Below, piece after piece: positions 1-41,980 of a DNA stretch of 64,000 bases (its first letter is position 1; every line of letters starts with the position of its first letter). The notes under the pieces are model-generated. The model was not told the origin of the DNA. It did not search any database and saw only the letters and a list, made by a program, of their open reading frames with translations. Source of the stretch: Branchiostoma belcheri (taxonomy: Eukaryota > Chordata > Leptocardii > Amphioxiformes > Branchiostomatidae); the NCBI RefSeq assembly GCF_001625305.1, contig NW_017804464.1, positions 1-64,000 on the forward strand. Reading direction: 5' to 3'. The translations under genes were made by a program, and so were the position numbers.

Positions 1-1005
1 GGCATTTCTATCGGACGTTCTTTATTGTACTAGTATCTTTTGTGTGCTGGCACAGAGAAATATACCGGTACACAAAAGAAAGCCCAATAAACGAGCCTAA
101 AACACGTCAAAATATGCCGAAGCCCAAACCTCTGCTTGTGGAGTAGAAAATGGTGCCGTGTGCAGACGCCGCAGCTGTAGCACGTCTGGTGTAGTCAGAC
201 CAATGACACGGCCGGGCAGCCGCGATGTCTGATCAGAGCTGGAAATCGAAGCTATCCATGCACATTATCTATTACACTCCACACCGCGGTGAACACCGAG
301 CTCTACCACATTAATATCTGACATCTTTAAATCGCTAGAAAAGGGCAAACTTCGCAAAACATCCAAAAATCACAGCACAGTACATGGAGAATTAATTATT
401 ACCAGTGTTGTAGCCAGTGTCTTTCTTTTTTGATGGTCATGCCAGACAGACTGTTCGTTCAATCAGTCGTCTTCGATGAACAAAACCGGTGTGTAAAATT
501 ATGAAAAAAGATGTCAGTAAAGTAATCTTTGTTGAGAAGCAAAATTTGTTCCTATAATGCAGGAAATGACATTTCAGAGGGTCAAGATTTCACAGTTTTC
601 CCGGGGGAACGAGTCACAAGACCCCCAGGATTCTCGCCTTTGGCATTCGATGATGTTACATAAGGCAAAATTGGGATGGAGAAAATTCAATATGGCTACA
701 GAACATTGTTGACTCGCTTGGATATCGTCTGCTCTTGGTACCAAAACTATGCACAATATATTAAAAAGTTTGGTATGTAAGCTCAGTGGGCAAAATAAAC
801 AAATACTTGACAGAGAAAGATGACAAAAGTATATGTTCGTTACACACCATCTATATAGTGTCACTACGGACGATTTTTAATGTGTACACCATAGGTCGAT
901 TCATTTACAATGTTAGAACCTAGACCTTAATTTAGACTGCACTGATTAATTCCCAAACAAGAGTAATGTTCGTAATATTCTTTACTGTAGGCAACGTAAT
1001 GACTT

Positions 1006-1278
1006 TGCTCAGAAATTCATGGTATCTCCATGAATTTCTTGAGGATCAATGTTAGGGCCCGGCAATGTATCGATTCCCGGGGCCCCTATCTCAAAAGTTC
1101 TAATTCCAAAACCACGATCGTGTTAAGATAAACAGAGTAATTTGCTAAGAGAAATTCATTTCTCTGCTAATAATGTTTCGAATCAATGTTAAGCTTCGCC
1201 AAGGTATCGATTCTTGAATCTTTCCTCCAGAAAGTTCGTAGTTAAAGATGGAACATGGTGTGATAAGAATCAAGGTGA
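1006..1278. repeat. imperfect two-copy tandem repeat, period about 137 bp
   Basis: Copies at 1006-1142 and 1143-1278 share GCTMAG, AAATTCAT, GATCAATGTTA/GAATCAATGTTA and GGTATCGATTC-type blocks in the same order. The first copy contains a perfect 12-bp hairpin (agaaattcatgg / ccatgaatttct, 1011-1039). The similarity is diverged, so this is an old duplication or two halves of one mobile element. Confidence 0.5.
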
Positions 1279-2816
1279 TACGTCGAGAGAGGGGTGCTGG
1301 ATGAAGTGATTTAGTGTGGCCAATGCAGGGATCTGACCTACCTGTGCATACAGGTCTTCGGACTAATCCTTTCCTAGATTGGACCATGTTACAAGGGAAT
1401 TAATCTTAGAGAGCAGTAATTGTTTTCTATCGCCAGAGGGAGGTGCAGAGGTTGTGGACTAGTTTGCTGAGCGACGTATCAACCACCGTAGACTCGTTTG
1501 ATTTAATTGACATATGGTCCCAACAGTCTAAGAGTTTATATTAGTCCCAGCAAAACTTTCTTACCCCTCATCATGGCACGTTCAGTCGAATGGTATATAT
1601 CTAGAAACGGGTTGCATGTATACGACAGAACATCGCGTGATAACAGTATGTTTTATGTGTGAAGGGCACAAAAAATAACGGGCATACAATGTTTACAGCC
1701 TACATGTTGCTTTATGTTGAGTTAAGCCAACAACTTATCCCGGAGCAAAGTCAGAACGTAAATACATATTCTGCCTGCATTCAGGATGGCCATGGAGGCT
1801 GTAATTCAACGATACGTTATATACCTACAAACCTCCCAGGCGGTCTGCAAACGATCTTTTATTTGTAGGTATTCTCCATACCCTAAACCTCTGGTAATTG
1901 GATATCTTGAAGTGTCCTGTCAAGACTCTAGTAAATCCTATTAATTTTCTTCAGTATGTCACTGAAAATGAACAGGTCTGAATCTTTGTCATATTATAAC
2001 AGATGTTGTGACTTACTTGACATAATTAACCTTTGGAAACTAAATGGGGTCCAAGGAATATGGTTATAATGATAAGATACGACAGGTCTTGCAGTAGCAA
2101 GTCCTTGGTGGCAGATGAATTATGGTATCCGTGCCAAAGGTTCTGTGACTTGCAAGCATTGCTGGTGGCTGTGCTAATGTGATACTGCAGAAGCAGTAGT
2201 ACGTTTTAAAGCTTGAGGCAATGTATTACTTGGACGCTTGATGTAGCAGATAGAACCCATGGTCTATTACATTCTGCCACCGCCAAGCGTTTCTTTTTGT
2301 ACTATTCCGACATGGCTCTTTATTCATGGCTGTCCGAAACTTTCCACTAGTTCAAGCTCACGCCTCATATATTTTTGCCAAACTTTAGTCCAGACATAGA
2401 CACAAAGTTCTTCCCCTCATCTTTCAAAATCAGCCATGAAGTAGCCACGCGCCATTTCTATGTTGATTTCCAGTGTAGTGGCCTCATATACCGTGGCGGC
2501 AATGGCCTTTTGAAGCGGCTCTCACGGAGAAATACCCACTCCTTCACGCATTTAACATTTCAAAGGCAGGACGGCTCACGTTCAAGTGTATCTGGAAGTG
2601 TAATATACAACCACTTGAACTAGCAGTATTGACGTACCAGCAAAAGTTGCTTTAGCCTGGATGGTGTCACAGTTTGATGTGAAGGAGACAGTAAATTTCA
2701 GGTGAATGAGAGCCGGATTTCTTTCAACGCACAAGCTTATCGTTTGTCGTAACTATTACTGATACCATCTTAAACTTTCTTATAAACCAAGATTTTACTA
2801 ACATGAGACTCCTGGT

Positions 2817-2953
2817 GGCAGTTAATCTCCAAGCAGATCATACGGTGGCAAGGCAGTATCCATTGGCTAGAGGAGTGTTGGTGGCTGATGGACACTCCTC
2901 TGGACAATGGATACTGCCTTGCCACTGTGTAATCTGCTTGAAGATTAAATGGC
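2817..2953. repeat. foldback element with 61-bp arms and a 13-nt loop
   Basis: The left arm (2817-2879) and right arm (2892-2953) are reverse complements with roughly eight mismatches, for example gtggcaaggcagtatccatt against aatggatactgccttgccac. The spacer is about 13 nt (tggtggctgatgg). RNA from either strand would form a long stem-loop. It could be a MITE remnant or a hairpin RNA precursor; I see no flanking promoter. Confidence 0.8.
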
Positions 2954-5751
2954 AGAAGCATAATCATAATGTAATGTACTATTTGGCCTTCTAGCCTCAC
3001 ATAGCAAATCACTGTTTATTATGTTCTGCATAACGTGCCCAGTCTGTACGGAGAAGCTACTTCTTCATATTCTAAATTTACTCTGTTTTGGCTTCTGTTC
3101 ATGGTATAACTAATTCAGCATATAAGATAAGACCAGAATATATCCCCTTAAGTGTTAATTGCCTCCCTGGGAAGACCTTGGTTGCACATCACGACTTTGA
3201 TCCTTAGAAAACCTATAGGGTGATCCTTAATTTTTATCACCGCCCATTCTTTAGTGGAGTACACCAGGCTTTGAAAACGGATTTTGTAGAATTTTAAGAA
3301 CATATGTCAACGCCATTGTCGGCGCTCGTCTACAGTTTCCCTCACTGTTATCAAAGCTAGCATTATGGATGGGTTAATCCTGGCTTAGCTAAAATAATCC
3401 GCGGGTCGGCCGTGCTAATGCCGCGCAATCTCCATGTCATGGACCATCCATCAGATCAGATATAGGATTGAATTTTTCGGGTTTCAGCACTAGGGTAGAA
3501 CGACTGGTTGTTATAGAAGGCGAATGCATTGCAATTTCAAACTGAGAAGTCAATTTTTTCTCATTCTTTGTAATGTAGTAAGTTGCATCAAACCTATTTC
3601 AAAGCAAACTGATGTCTCTGAGGCAGAAATGCGATGTCACTGACTGAAAACGGTTACTTGTTTTGTATCGTAGGCTGGGTCTAGCTATTTATGGAAGGTA
3701 TCCAAAAAATAAAGCAACGGCTCAAAATATCCCTCAACATTTGATGTACCAAGGAAAAAGGCAATGGAACGAAGGACACTTCTTGTCATTTTCTCAATTC
3801 CACTTCATAACTAGCACAGTGCGTAGAGATGCATTCCATCATTTCAAGGATCTTCGAATTCATCTGAACAGATATATTGCTGTGAAGAGCAGTGTAGACT
3901 CAGGGAAGCATGAAAAATCAATATTAATAGTATGCAGTGCTCTTATCTATTGTTAGGCGTTAAAACTCCTAGTGACAATCAATCAACTCTGACAGAGAGA
4001 TGTCCGATACCATTCTTTCTCACATCGCTCTCAGTAATCATTCAACGTCTGAAAAGGCGACTCACATTCCTCTCGAGCAAAGAACAATTTTGTTGTTTAG
4101 GTAAAGTATAAGACTATGTAAATTTTACGGTAGATTGCCATTTGCATGGTAACGAAAGAAGCATTCTTTTCGACCATGTATTTGAAACATTCGGCTGCCG
4201 AACGTAGCCTCCACCATCTTGCCGGTAGATCTGGCACCGTACGAAGATTCAGTTCTTCCCGCTCCTACCATACAGGTACATTCACATTGTACACCCGCTT
4301 AGGGAATCGTAAACCTCCGCTTATTCTCTTACAAAGGCTAAATTAGTTAGAATGGGCTTTTACGCCCTGACCTGCGGGTCAGAGGGTCATGATCTTATTA
4401 GCTGCAGACACAGAAGGCCACATTTCCTTCAACTACCTCCAGATTTCCAACTAATCTAAAAATCAGTAAATTAATGCCAGGGGCACTACGTATTCATTTA
4501 GAGGCGCGCGTTCTGTTTTCTATTGGCACAGTACTGCTTTACATATCCGAGTTTAGATTCTATGTCTTCGTACATTCAGTAATGAGGAATCAATACAACC
4601 ACTGTTGTCATGCTCATATGTTTGATAGATAGAAACAAAACATTCTTTCTTCATTGCCGTAAAGGATGACAAATCAGCAGATAATTCCATACGTGTAAAC
4701 CCACTACTGCTTGATGGATGGATTCCCCACCATCGGCTAAGGCGGACACTGTGTCTACCTTAAAGATTGTCGCTTTCAAGTTAATTTTGATAAAACCCAA
4801 CATGTTTCCATTCAATCATCCTTCGTGCCGACATATTTCATAAGATAAGATTCTTATGATTCGAAACGACGCAATACCCTTAAAGGGCCCACAGAAAAGA
4901 AAAGCAATTAGGCGCAGTGGTCAGACCTAAGCTTTTCAAATGGAAATACAAAGAGGTGATGAGGTCAGCCCCAGAGTTATTCGGCGTTGGCTTCCCCCGA
5001 GGACTTTACCTCGTTCTATAAGTAGCCGTATACTCAGTAGATTTGTGTGAATAATAACATTACAATGAAACGCTTTTACAATGAAAGGAAATAGTAGATT
5101 TATGTGACGAAAAGACATGTGATTGCATTTTAATACGCGAAAGATAGTAATCTGCATGCCCCAAATGTCTCCAGACATGCAAATTGTGGCAATCCTTCTT
5201 TTGACAAGATGCATACTCGTCGTGTAGAAGGGCAAAATTGATGGGAGTAACTTTGAAAACTGACACAAGTTGACACATTCTTCAATTGCAGAAAACGATT
5301 GCACCAATGCTGCCGCTCTTGGTTAACATGTATTACCTAAATATGCAATGTCAAAATATTTACTTAACAATGTCAATGTTGTACATCGTCTTATTGATCT
5401 TGCAAGTGTGTGAAGAGAAAAATAAAGAAAAACAATAAGAAGAAAGCATTAGCAAGAAATTCACTTTTTTTAATTAAAAAAATCATTACATTGATAAGTA
5501 ACACAAGGCAGTATTTGGAGTATTGTTCCTGTACGTCAACGACTCCTGGAGGTGAGCTTGGTGTAGTGCTCCCCTGTGATTGGTTGGTAGAAAAATGATT
5601 GACAGTTAGGATAGACGACGCGGGGATCTACAAGCACGGGGATTGTGGGTCCTTCCGTTAGAACCGGAGCTAAGCAGGATTGAATATTGTTAAAAATTTA
5701 TAGTGTCCCTGTTTTTTAAATCTATAGATAGAATAGTTCTGGTATTTGTAC

Positions 5752-5757
5752 TTTATT
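5752..5757 (-). terminator. polyadenylation signal AATAAA of the Ig/SH3 gene
   Basis: A canonical AATAAA hexamer on the minus strand (tttatt on the plus strand), 140 nt beyond the TAG stop of exon 10. This implies a short 3' UTR of roughly 160 nt. The position supports exon 10 as the last exon. Further AATAAA copies on the minus strand near 6102 and 6670 lie upstream of or inside intron 9 and are not needed. Confidence 0.6.
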
Positions 5758-5897
5758 GTTAAAAGTCTATTCAAACATATCAGCCATTGCCACACGTCGA
5801 CAAAGGCTGCCTCTTCCCACTTAGCACTGGCTCCGGTAGGGGGCGCCACTGATCGGTCCTACCTGGTGAGTTGGCGGAAGCTGCGGCTGAAGCGGCC

Positions 5898-36276
<30,379 letters not shown>

Positions 36277-36514
36277 GGTCACTAGCCGCCTCCTAGTCTC
36301 CTCGCCGCAGAGTCAAAACTCCAAATCTGTAGCAATACACATAGAATAGGTACATGATCAATCCAGGGCGTCATCACTCCTACGGAGGAACCCCTCCCTT
36401 GACTTGCTCCACTCTCGTCTGAGTCTGGCATTCCTGGGCCAAGCAGGGCCCAGGTGTACATTATAAACATGCAAATTCAGCATCGCACCTCTCTCTTATC
36501 GTTTTAACTTTGAA

Positions 36515-36520
36515 TTTATA
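36515..36520 (-). promoter_or_regulatory. possible TATA box of the Ig/SH3 gene
   Basis: TATAAA on the minus strand (agtataaattc), about 240 nt upstream of the start codon at 36276. If used, transcription would start near 36485 and leave a 5' UTR of about 210 nt without an intron. The site is only about 20 nt from the end of an inserted SINE. AT-rich hexamers are common here, so support is weak. Confidence 0.25.
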
Positions 36521-36540
36521 CTATTGTTTCCGCTTGTTTG

Positions 36541-36840
36541 TACCTCGTATGTGGCGACCAAAGACCAGTTGCCAAGGCTATATGTAGTAGACACAAGATC
36601 GAGAGGTCGCGTGTTCGATTCCTTGCATTCCTGGCTAGACGTTGTGCATTAGGGAAAGTCACTTTAAACGGCTTTCCTCACTCCACCCAGGTGCAAAATG
36701 GGCACCTGGCGTTAAGGTGATGGAGAAGAGGGATGGGCTTCCCCTTCCCTTCCAATACCGTGCCCTAGACACAGTGGATAACAGCTCACTGCCCCTACGG
36801 CCTCGAAAAGGCTACGGGACTACCTTTACCTTTTATCTTT
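36541..36840 (+). mobile_element. tRNA-headed SINE
   Basis: The head carries a pol III B-box-like GGTCGCGTGTTCGATTCC (36605-36622). It is followed by a conserved-looking body (ttgtgcattagggaaagtcacttt, ctttcctcactccacccaggtg, gggcacctggcg, gatgggcttcccc, ataccgtgccctagacacagtgga, cccctacggcctcg). The 3' end is a short imperfect CTTTACCTTTTAT repeat. This is the layout of tRNA-derived SINEs with a central conserved domain, common in deuterostome invertebrates. It sits just upstream of the Ig/SH3 gene's putative promoter, in the opposite orientation. Confidence 0.7.
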
Positions 36841-36843
36841 TAA

Positions 36844-36923
36844 CTGCACAAAATCCATACCCTAAAGCATGCGTAAAGGTTCCGTTTCTTCCTTTACATG
36901 TGTGCTTAAAGGATTTCGTGCAT
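36844..36923. mobile_element. small foldback MITE, CTGCACRAAAT family, copy 2
   Basis: The left end CTGCACAAAATCC...CCTAAAGCATGCGTAAAGG is inverted at the right end CCTTTACATGTGTGCTTAAAGGATTTCGTGCA. About 80 bp, almost a pure hairpin. It adjoins the 3' end of the SINE, perhaps inserted into or beside its tail. The same family occurs at 20307-20405 and 55037-55163. Confidence 0.7.
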
Positions 36924-37323
36924 TGTTTGTACCGTCGAGACCTGCAGCTGGTAGCCTGTCAATATTTGACAAATGCCACTTCTTTTGAAACACGCCCAGT
37001 CCCCAAAGTTGTCGTCTTAGGGGTTTATCTTTTCGTGGATGATAATGGACTGTAATACGCCAGCGGTTTGATCGCTTCTTTGGGGACTCCGCTTTCTATT
37101 AGCTAATCCGATCTTTGAATGCGTTGTGTCAATATCCTTGTCAACCGATGAATAGAATTGGAAACGACACAGCTGGAACTTCAGAGCACTGCACTTCTTG
37201 CGAAGATGTATGGTGATGTGTTATTAGTGAACAGACTACTTAAATGGGTCAATTGTTCTGAAACATCTGTAAAATAAAGGTTTGGGTACCATGCATGCTA
37301 CGAATATTACGGATGTGATAATG

Positions 37324-37538
37324 GATTCCTTAAACATATTTATGTGGGGTCATGTGACTTAACGGCAGAGTGCTCGGCTCGGAACCAAGAGGTCCCGAGT
37401 TCGAATCCTGCCACGCCACCGATCTTGTGCCCTTGAGAAATGAATTTTACACGACTGCCTGCACTTAACTCAGTTGTAAGTATTATCTAGAATTGCCCGT
37501 TAAGTCACATGACCCCACATAAATATGTTTAAGGAATC
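37324..37538. mobile_element. tRNA-like sequence inside a perfect 42-bp inverted repeat
   Basis: The arms 37324-37365 and 37497-37538 are exact reverse complements (gattccttaaacatattt...gtgacttaacgg). Between and overlapping them is a plus-strand tRNA-like head: an A-box-like AACGGCAGAGTGCTCGG at 37361 and a B box GGTCCCGAGTTCGAATCC at 37391-37408. A SINE-type body follows (ttgtgcccttgagaaatgaattttacacgactgcctgcacttaac). The total is 215 bp. A perfect arm match implies a recent origin. Confidence 0.75.
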
Positions 37539-40500
37539 ATTGTGCAATAAAAATAAGTTGAAAAAACTTGAGTCACCATGCCATGTGTTAAATGTTGGAA
37601 TAAAAAAGAATTTATAAAAAATCTTTCTTGGAACTCCTGTAAATGCCATTACGCTCACAAAATTAGTTTCCTGTGATTTTTCCAAACCCCGTTGTGAAAT
37701 ATCACGACACACAGCAGACCGGCTAAGTGAATTCCTTTTTCCTCCAGCACGCTCCGTTTTCCATTCCAACCTAAAAGGTTGCAAAGTTCCAAGCTGAAGG
37801 GTTACAAAGGTCGAGGAGAAATTTCTTGGCTGTACGTCCAGGCACTGCTGCACTTGTGAGTATGACATGATGACCCGCTATCCGCATAGGTCAAGTTACA
37901 GTCACCCTGCCAAATCCCAGATTGCCCTACGCATGCCCCTGGAACATATCACAGCAGCCAAGAACTTGACACGCTCTGGAATTCTTACTTGTATAGACTG
38001 CTATAAAGTTATGATCTGCAGTTCTTACTTTTAATCTGTCCTTTATGTGCTTAGGGGGTCCTTTTTAATTACCTACATTTTTATATAGTTCTTGAGACGT
38101 AGCTTCAAATGGAATCGACGAGTTGACAATGAACGCTTCAAAGTTTTTCCTCAATTATAAGAGATTCAACTGCTCTATGTTGATAGGTACCTGAGAGATA
38201 ATCTATATCTCCCTTCATCTCCAAATGTACTTTTGCAATTGGACCTGAAGACAGCAGCACTGACATAATGGAATTGAATCTAAACGATGTCGGCAGTGAC
38301 AAGAATGTCATCTTAGCCCTGGACAAGTCGATATACGAACTGGAGATATTGAGGTTATTGTTGTCTTGTTCTGGACCATGGCTAAGGAAACCTTATGCTA
38401 CCAGGACTTTAACAACAATAATTGCCAGACTGATATTATTTGTTTGTATTATATTATCAGCTATAACTATACCTCATATTGATCATGTTTAAGTGGTTGG
38501 ACTTGCTGCACCTGCAACTGTGTTGGGTTGATTTATAACTCGGTCAGTAGGTCCGAACTCCCGATTATCACGTAACAATCAGGGTCGGCTGTTTGGAGGA
38601 GGCTGTACAACGAGGTAATTCTTCAACGCCAAGATGGGATGGCTAATGTGAAAAGTAGGCCTTCGCATCCCCAACCAATAGAGATGGCGGCTGCACACAA
38701 ACACCTAACCCGCCTTCGTGTATTCAGGCGTTTTCACATTGTGAACTGTTCACACGTGGTGGGTTTTACAACGAGCTTATATATATCACTCCGCGCGCAC
38801 AGATGCATTTTGGTATCGTTCCGCAATCTAGTTCCATTCTCGACCCATCCCGCATGAGGTACCACCTTATATTCCTTGTCGACGACAATCAATCAACTTT
38901 ACTTTACTTCTCAACAACTGTAACTGTATGGCAAGGAAGAAACAACAGAGATACATGAACTATTCTACTAAAATTACATTCTAACATACTTAATCCATAC
39001 CAGCTATACTGAATTTCAATTCTACCAAAGCTAATCTATAGCATGTTTTTCTTAAGGAGAATATTATTACAATCTATAATTCAGGAGATATGTCAGTTAT
39101 TTGCAACGCAGAGTCGCTTTTGTAGTGGAGTGGAATTGGGAAGGTGTCGCGTATGAAGGATTATACCATAGCCTGGCATTAAGCCAGGAAATCTGCCGTC
39201 CCGACAGCCTGCCGTGATTGTAATGGCACCGACGCTGACGTTTATGCCTCGATTTCCATTAACGTCAGTCATAAAAACTGAATATATCACCCATTATTCC
39301 CGTAAACAACATAACCTTACACTGCCCCTCTGAAGCCGTAATGCTGGATATAAAAGGAAGAATTAATATTATTCCGTGTTATTAAAAGCCAGCAGATTAT
39401 ATGTAAGAGTCCGTATGTCATCTTAGACACAGAAATATTGCCTGACGAATTATCGCGCATTTATCCTTCAAAATCGACAGATGGCGTTTTGGTCTCCACC
39501 CGCTATAGGTGGCACTGACCGAAAGTTTGTTTAACACAATTAAGGTAAATTTAATCTAGGTATAGCTTTAATAAAATTCCTAATAAAATCCATAATTACC
39601 AAAAGCTGTTTGGTAAGGATTTTCTAATTCTAAGGATAGAGTGAACGAATATAACAAAATGTCTATTTTTTCAATTGATTGTTCAAAGAAAAAGAACAGA
39701 AAGTGAACCACACAACGATAAACAATAATGCGTAGAGTAATTATAATGGTAATAACAATTCAAAATGTGATAATAAAGGATAGTGATAAATTAAATAAAC
39801 TTCAAGAAATCAATAGAACTTTTGTTCATAACAGACGACTCAAATATAACAATAAAAATGTCTATATTTTGTAGATACGTTAGTTGCGTGATATACATGT
39901 ATGTTAAGTATCTGTTGGGGTCATGCAAGGATTCTGAGAGATTCACGCTATCAATCGTTACTCCTGCCATTACCGGTAAAGCTCGAAAGTTTGTTTCCAA
40001 TGTCTTTGTCTAAGTCAATTCGTTTATTGTGAGTCAAATGGACAGCAACCTTGATTTTATGCATTTCAAGATACCATTGACCTCTAGAAAATCAACGCCA
40101 AAATGTCCTCTTTAGCGGACGAGCAATAATCAAGTTCTCAGATGCCCGTTCGCAATTTGGAAACGTCCCGCTTTAGTGCTGCCCTTGTGTCTTGACCTAC
40201 GTGATTGCGACTTTAAGAGGATGGATTCTTTCATCTCCAGAATCCCAACTGAAGACATAGAATCTTTTAAGGCAGTAAATGAGATTGCTGCTTGCATTAT
40301 GGGCATTTCCTGAATATGGAAAAACATTGATAATTGCAAATTGTCTCACGAGATTCAGCATTTATTAGTAACAAAGGCCATAGTGCGAAATGGTGGTCTT
40401 TTGAAAATGTATCCATAGAGGGTCATGATAAGTGATAACCCGGAGCAATTGGTACAAACTCTTGTCAACTTCAAAGCTACCAAAGGCTCGTGTCTGTCCC

Positions 40501-41700
40501 AACACAACCCTGTAATTTTCGGACTAATCACACGCTTGATACACTACGTCTACAGCCCTAATGAGGCTCGTCGTTTTTCCGATTGGTTCTGAATTTTTAA
40601 ACGGGTCGTAACAGCTTCAAGTGGTGCCAATTTGTCGGGGATGATGGCAATTAATAGCTGTCCACGGTGAAGAACCGTTTTTCCGGCAACCCGCTTTCCG
40701 GGAATGTAGTTCATTGGGTGGGTCATCTCCACAACCCCTGTCCATGTTGAATTTTTTAAAATAATCTCTTTCTTCTAGTATTTTCCAATCCAAAAATCAA
40801 TAAAGAAATGTGAACCTTAAAAGGAATGTAAAAAACAGAAAGACAGTGTCTAATCTAACAATCTATAAAATCATGATAATAAAACAGATGTTTATTATTT
40901 TATTAAGTTTTGTTATGTTTTATATTTTATTTCCGATTTTTGTGCAATTATGTATTTTGTTTTGTGATAGTACTTTACGTAGGATATGTATCCATCAAGT
41001 GTGGCAAGTTTCCACTATCTATTTGTAGATGTATAAAGTTTCAAAATAGTAACTGTAAGCGAAAATGAACATAATATATTATGGATACTTGGTAAGTTAA
41101 GGATGTACATGGCAAGACTACGGCATTTGCTCTAAAGAAGATTGGGAATATACGTTTTCTAACAAAAAGATATCCAATCTCGGTCTAGACCCTTTATTTT
41201 AAGGTTTTATTGCCGGTAGACATAGATCGCTGGTATAGACAATCGTTAGTGTGGCAATAAACAATGTTTCTAAAGTTGTGACGGCTTTGATGTTGACATT
41301 ACCCGCGTCCTTGATCTTGACTTTACCGATGTCTAGGGCAACTTTTATTGTACTTGATCGCGCTATATACCCTGTGAAAATTGGATGTACAAATAGGGAA
41401 CTTTGCCAACACAGAGTATTTAAAAGCCGTCTGCCTGGCATCTCTACCATGTCATTTGTCTGAGGAATTGACATGTCAAGTGACGCCTTTTGGGTCTTCG
41501 CTAATTAACGACATCAAAAGTGTTAGCAGAGGGCTGACAAACCGCCCAGGGGAAAGAACGTCTGCCATCGTCTGGGGCAGATACTACTGGCTGGCGCCAC
41601 GGCTAGCATTACGGCAGAAGGTATCTGTGTGATAGTACAGAGTCATTCATCACCATGCCACAGAGATAGCTGTCGGTAAACATAAGATTCCACCGATTAA
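37539..41700. other. intergenic, nothing coding supported
   Basis: No exon with paired splice sites and no RNA gene was recognised. The minus-strand frame at 37500-37868 begins within the inverted repeat arm and is not recognised. AT-rich. Confidence 0.5.
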
Positions 41701-41710
41701 AAGTGCCTTT

Positions 41711-41980
41711 AAGTTTCTGGACTCGAATAAGCCTTAGGGTAGATTGAGTTTAGATTCACATGTACCCTTTTTTTGTTTCCATACGCATTGCCCACTAGAA
41801 TACCTATCTCTGATTAACATGCATTTTGATATGTATTTTGCAGAGCACGTTTATTTTCTGGACTCAAGTAAGCTTTAGGGCAGAGCACGGTTGAGTTTAG
41901 ATTCATACTCTACGCATTATTGTCTTCCATGAACTTTACACACTAGAATATCTATCTATGTACTTAACATACACTTCATG
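41711..41980. repeat. imperfect tandem duplication, period ~143 bp
   Basis: TTCTGGACTCRARTAAGCYTTAGGG, TTGAGTTTAGATTCA, TACGCATT, CACTAGAATAYCTATCT and TTAACATRCA occur in the same order at about 41714-41835 and 41857-41975. The second copy has small insertions. Confidence 0.8.

Larger units (their letters stand above)
1..5751. other. downstream non-coding region
   Basis: No convincing exon was seen on either strand. Open frames are all under 125 codons, overlap on both strands and lack paired splice sites. The region holds an imperfect two-copy repeat (1006-1278) and a long hairpin (2817-2953), listed separately. The rest is AT-rich single-copy-looking sequence. Confidence 0.6.

Noticed and set aside
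5640..5690. ggagctaagcagg, reminiscent of the 5S rRNA internal region.
   Set aside because: Only about a dozen bases match, and the rest of the 5S promoter and structure is absent.
36642..37055. 137-codon plus-strand frame upstream of the gene.
   Set aside because: It runs through the SINE and the adjoining MITE, so it is a repeat-derived frame and not a gene.
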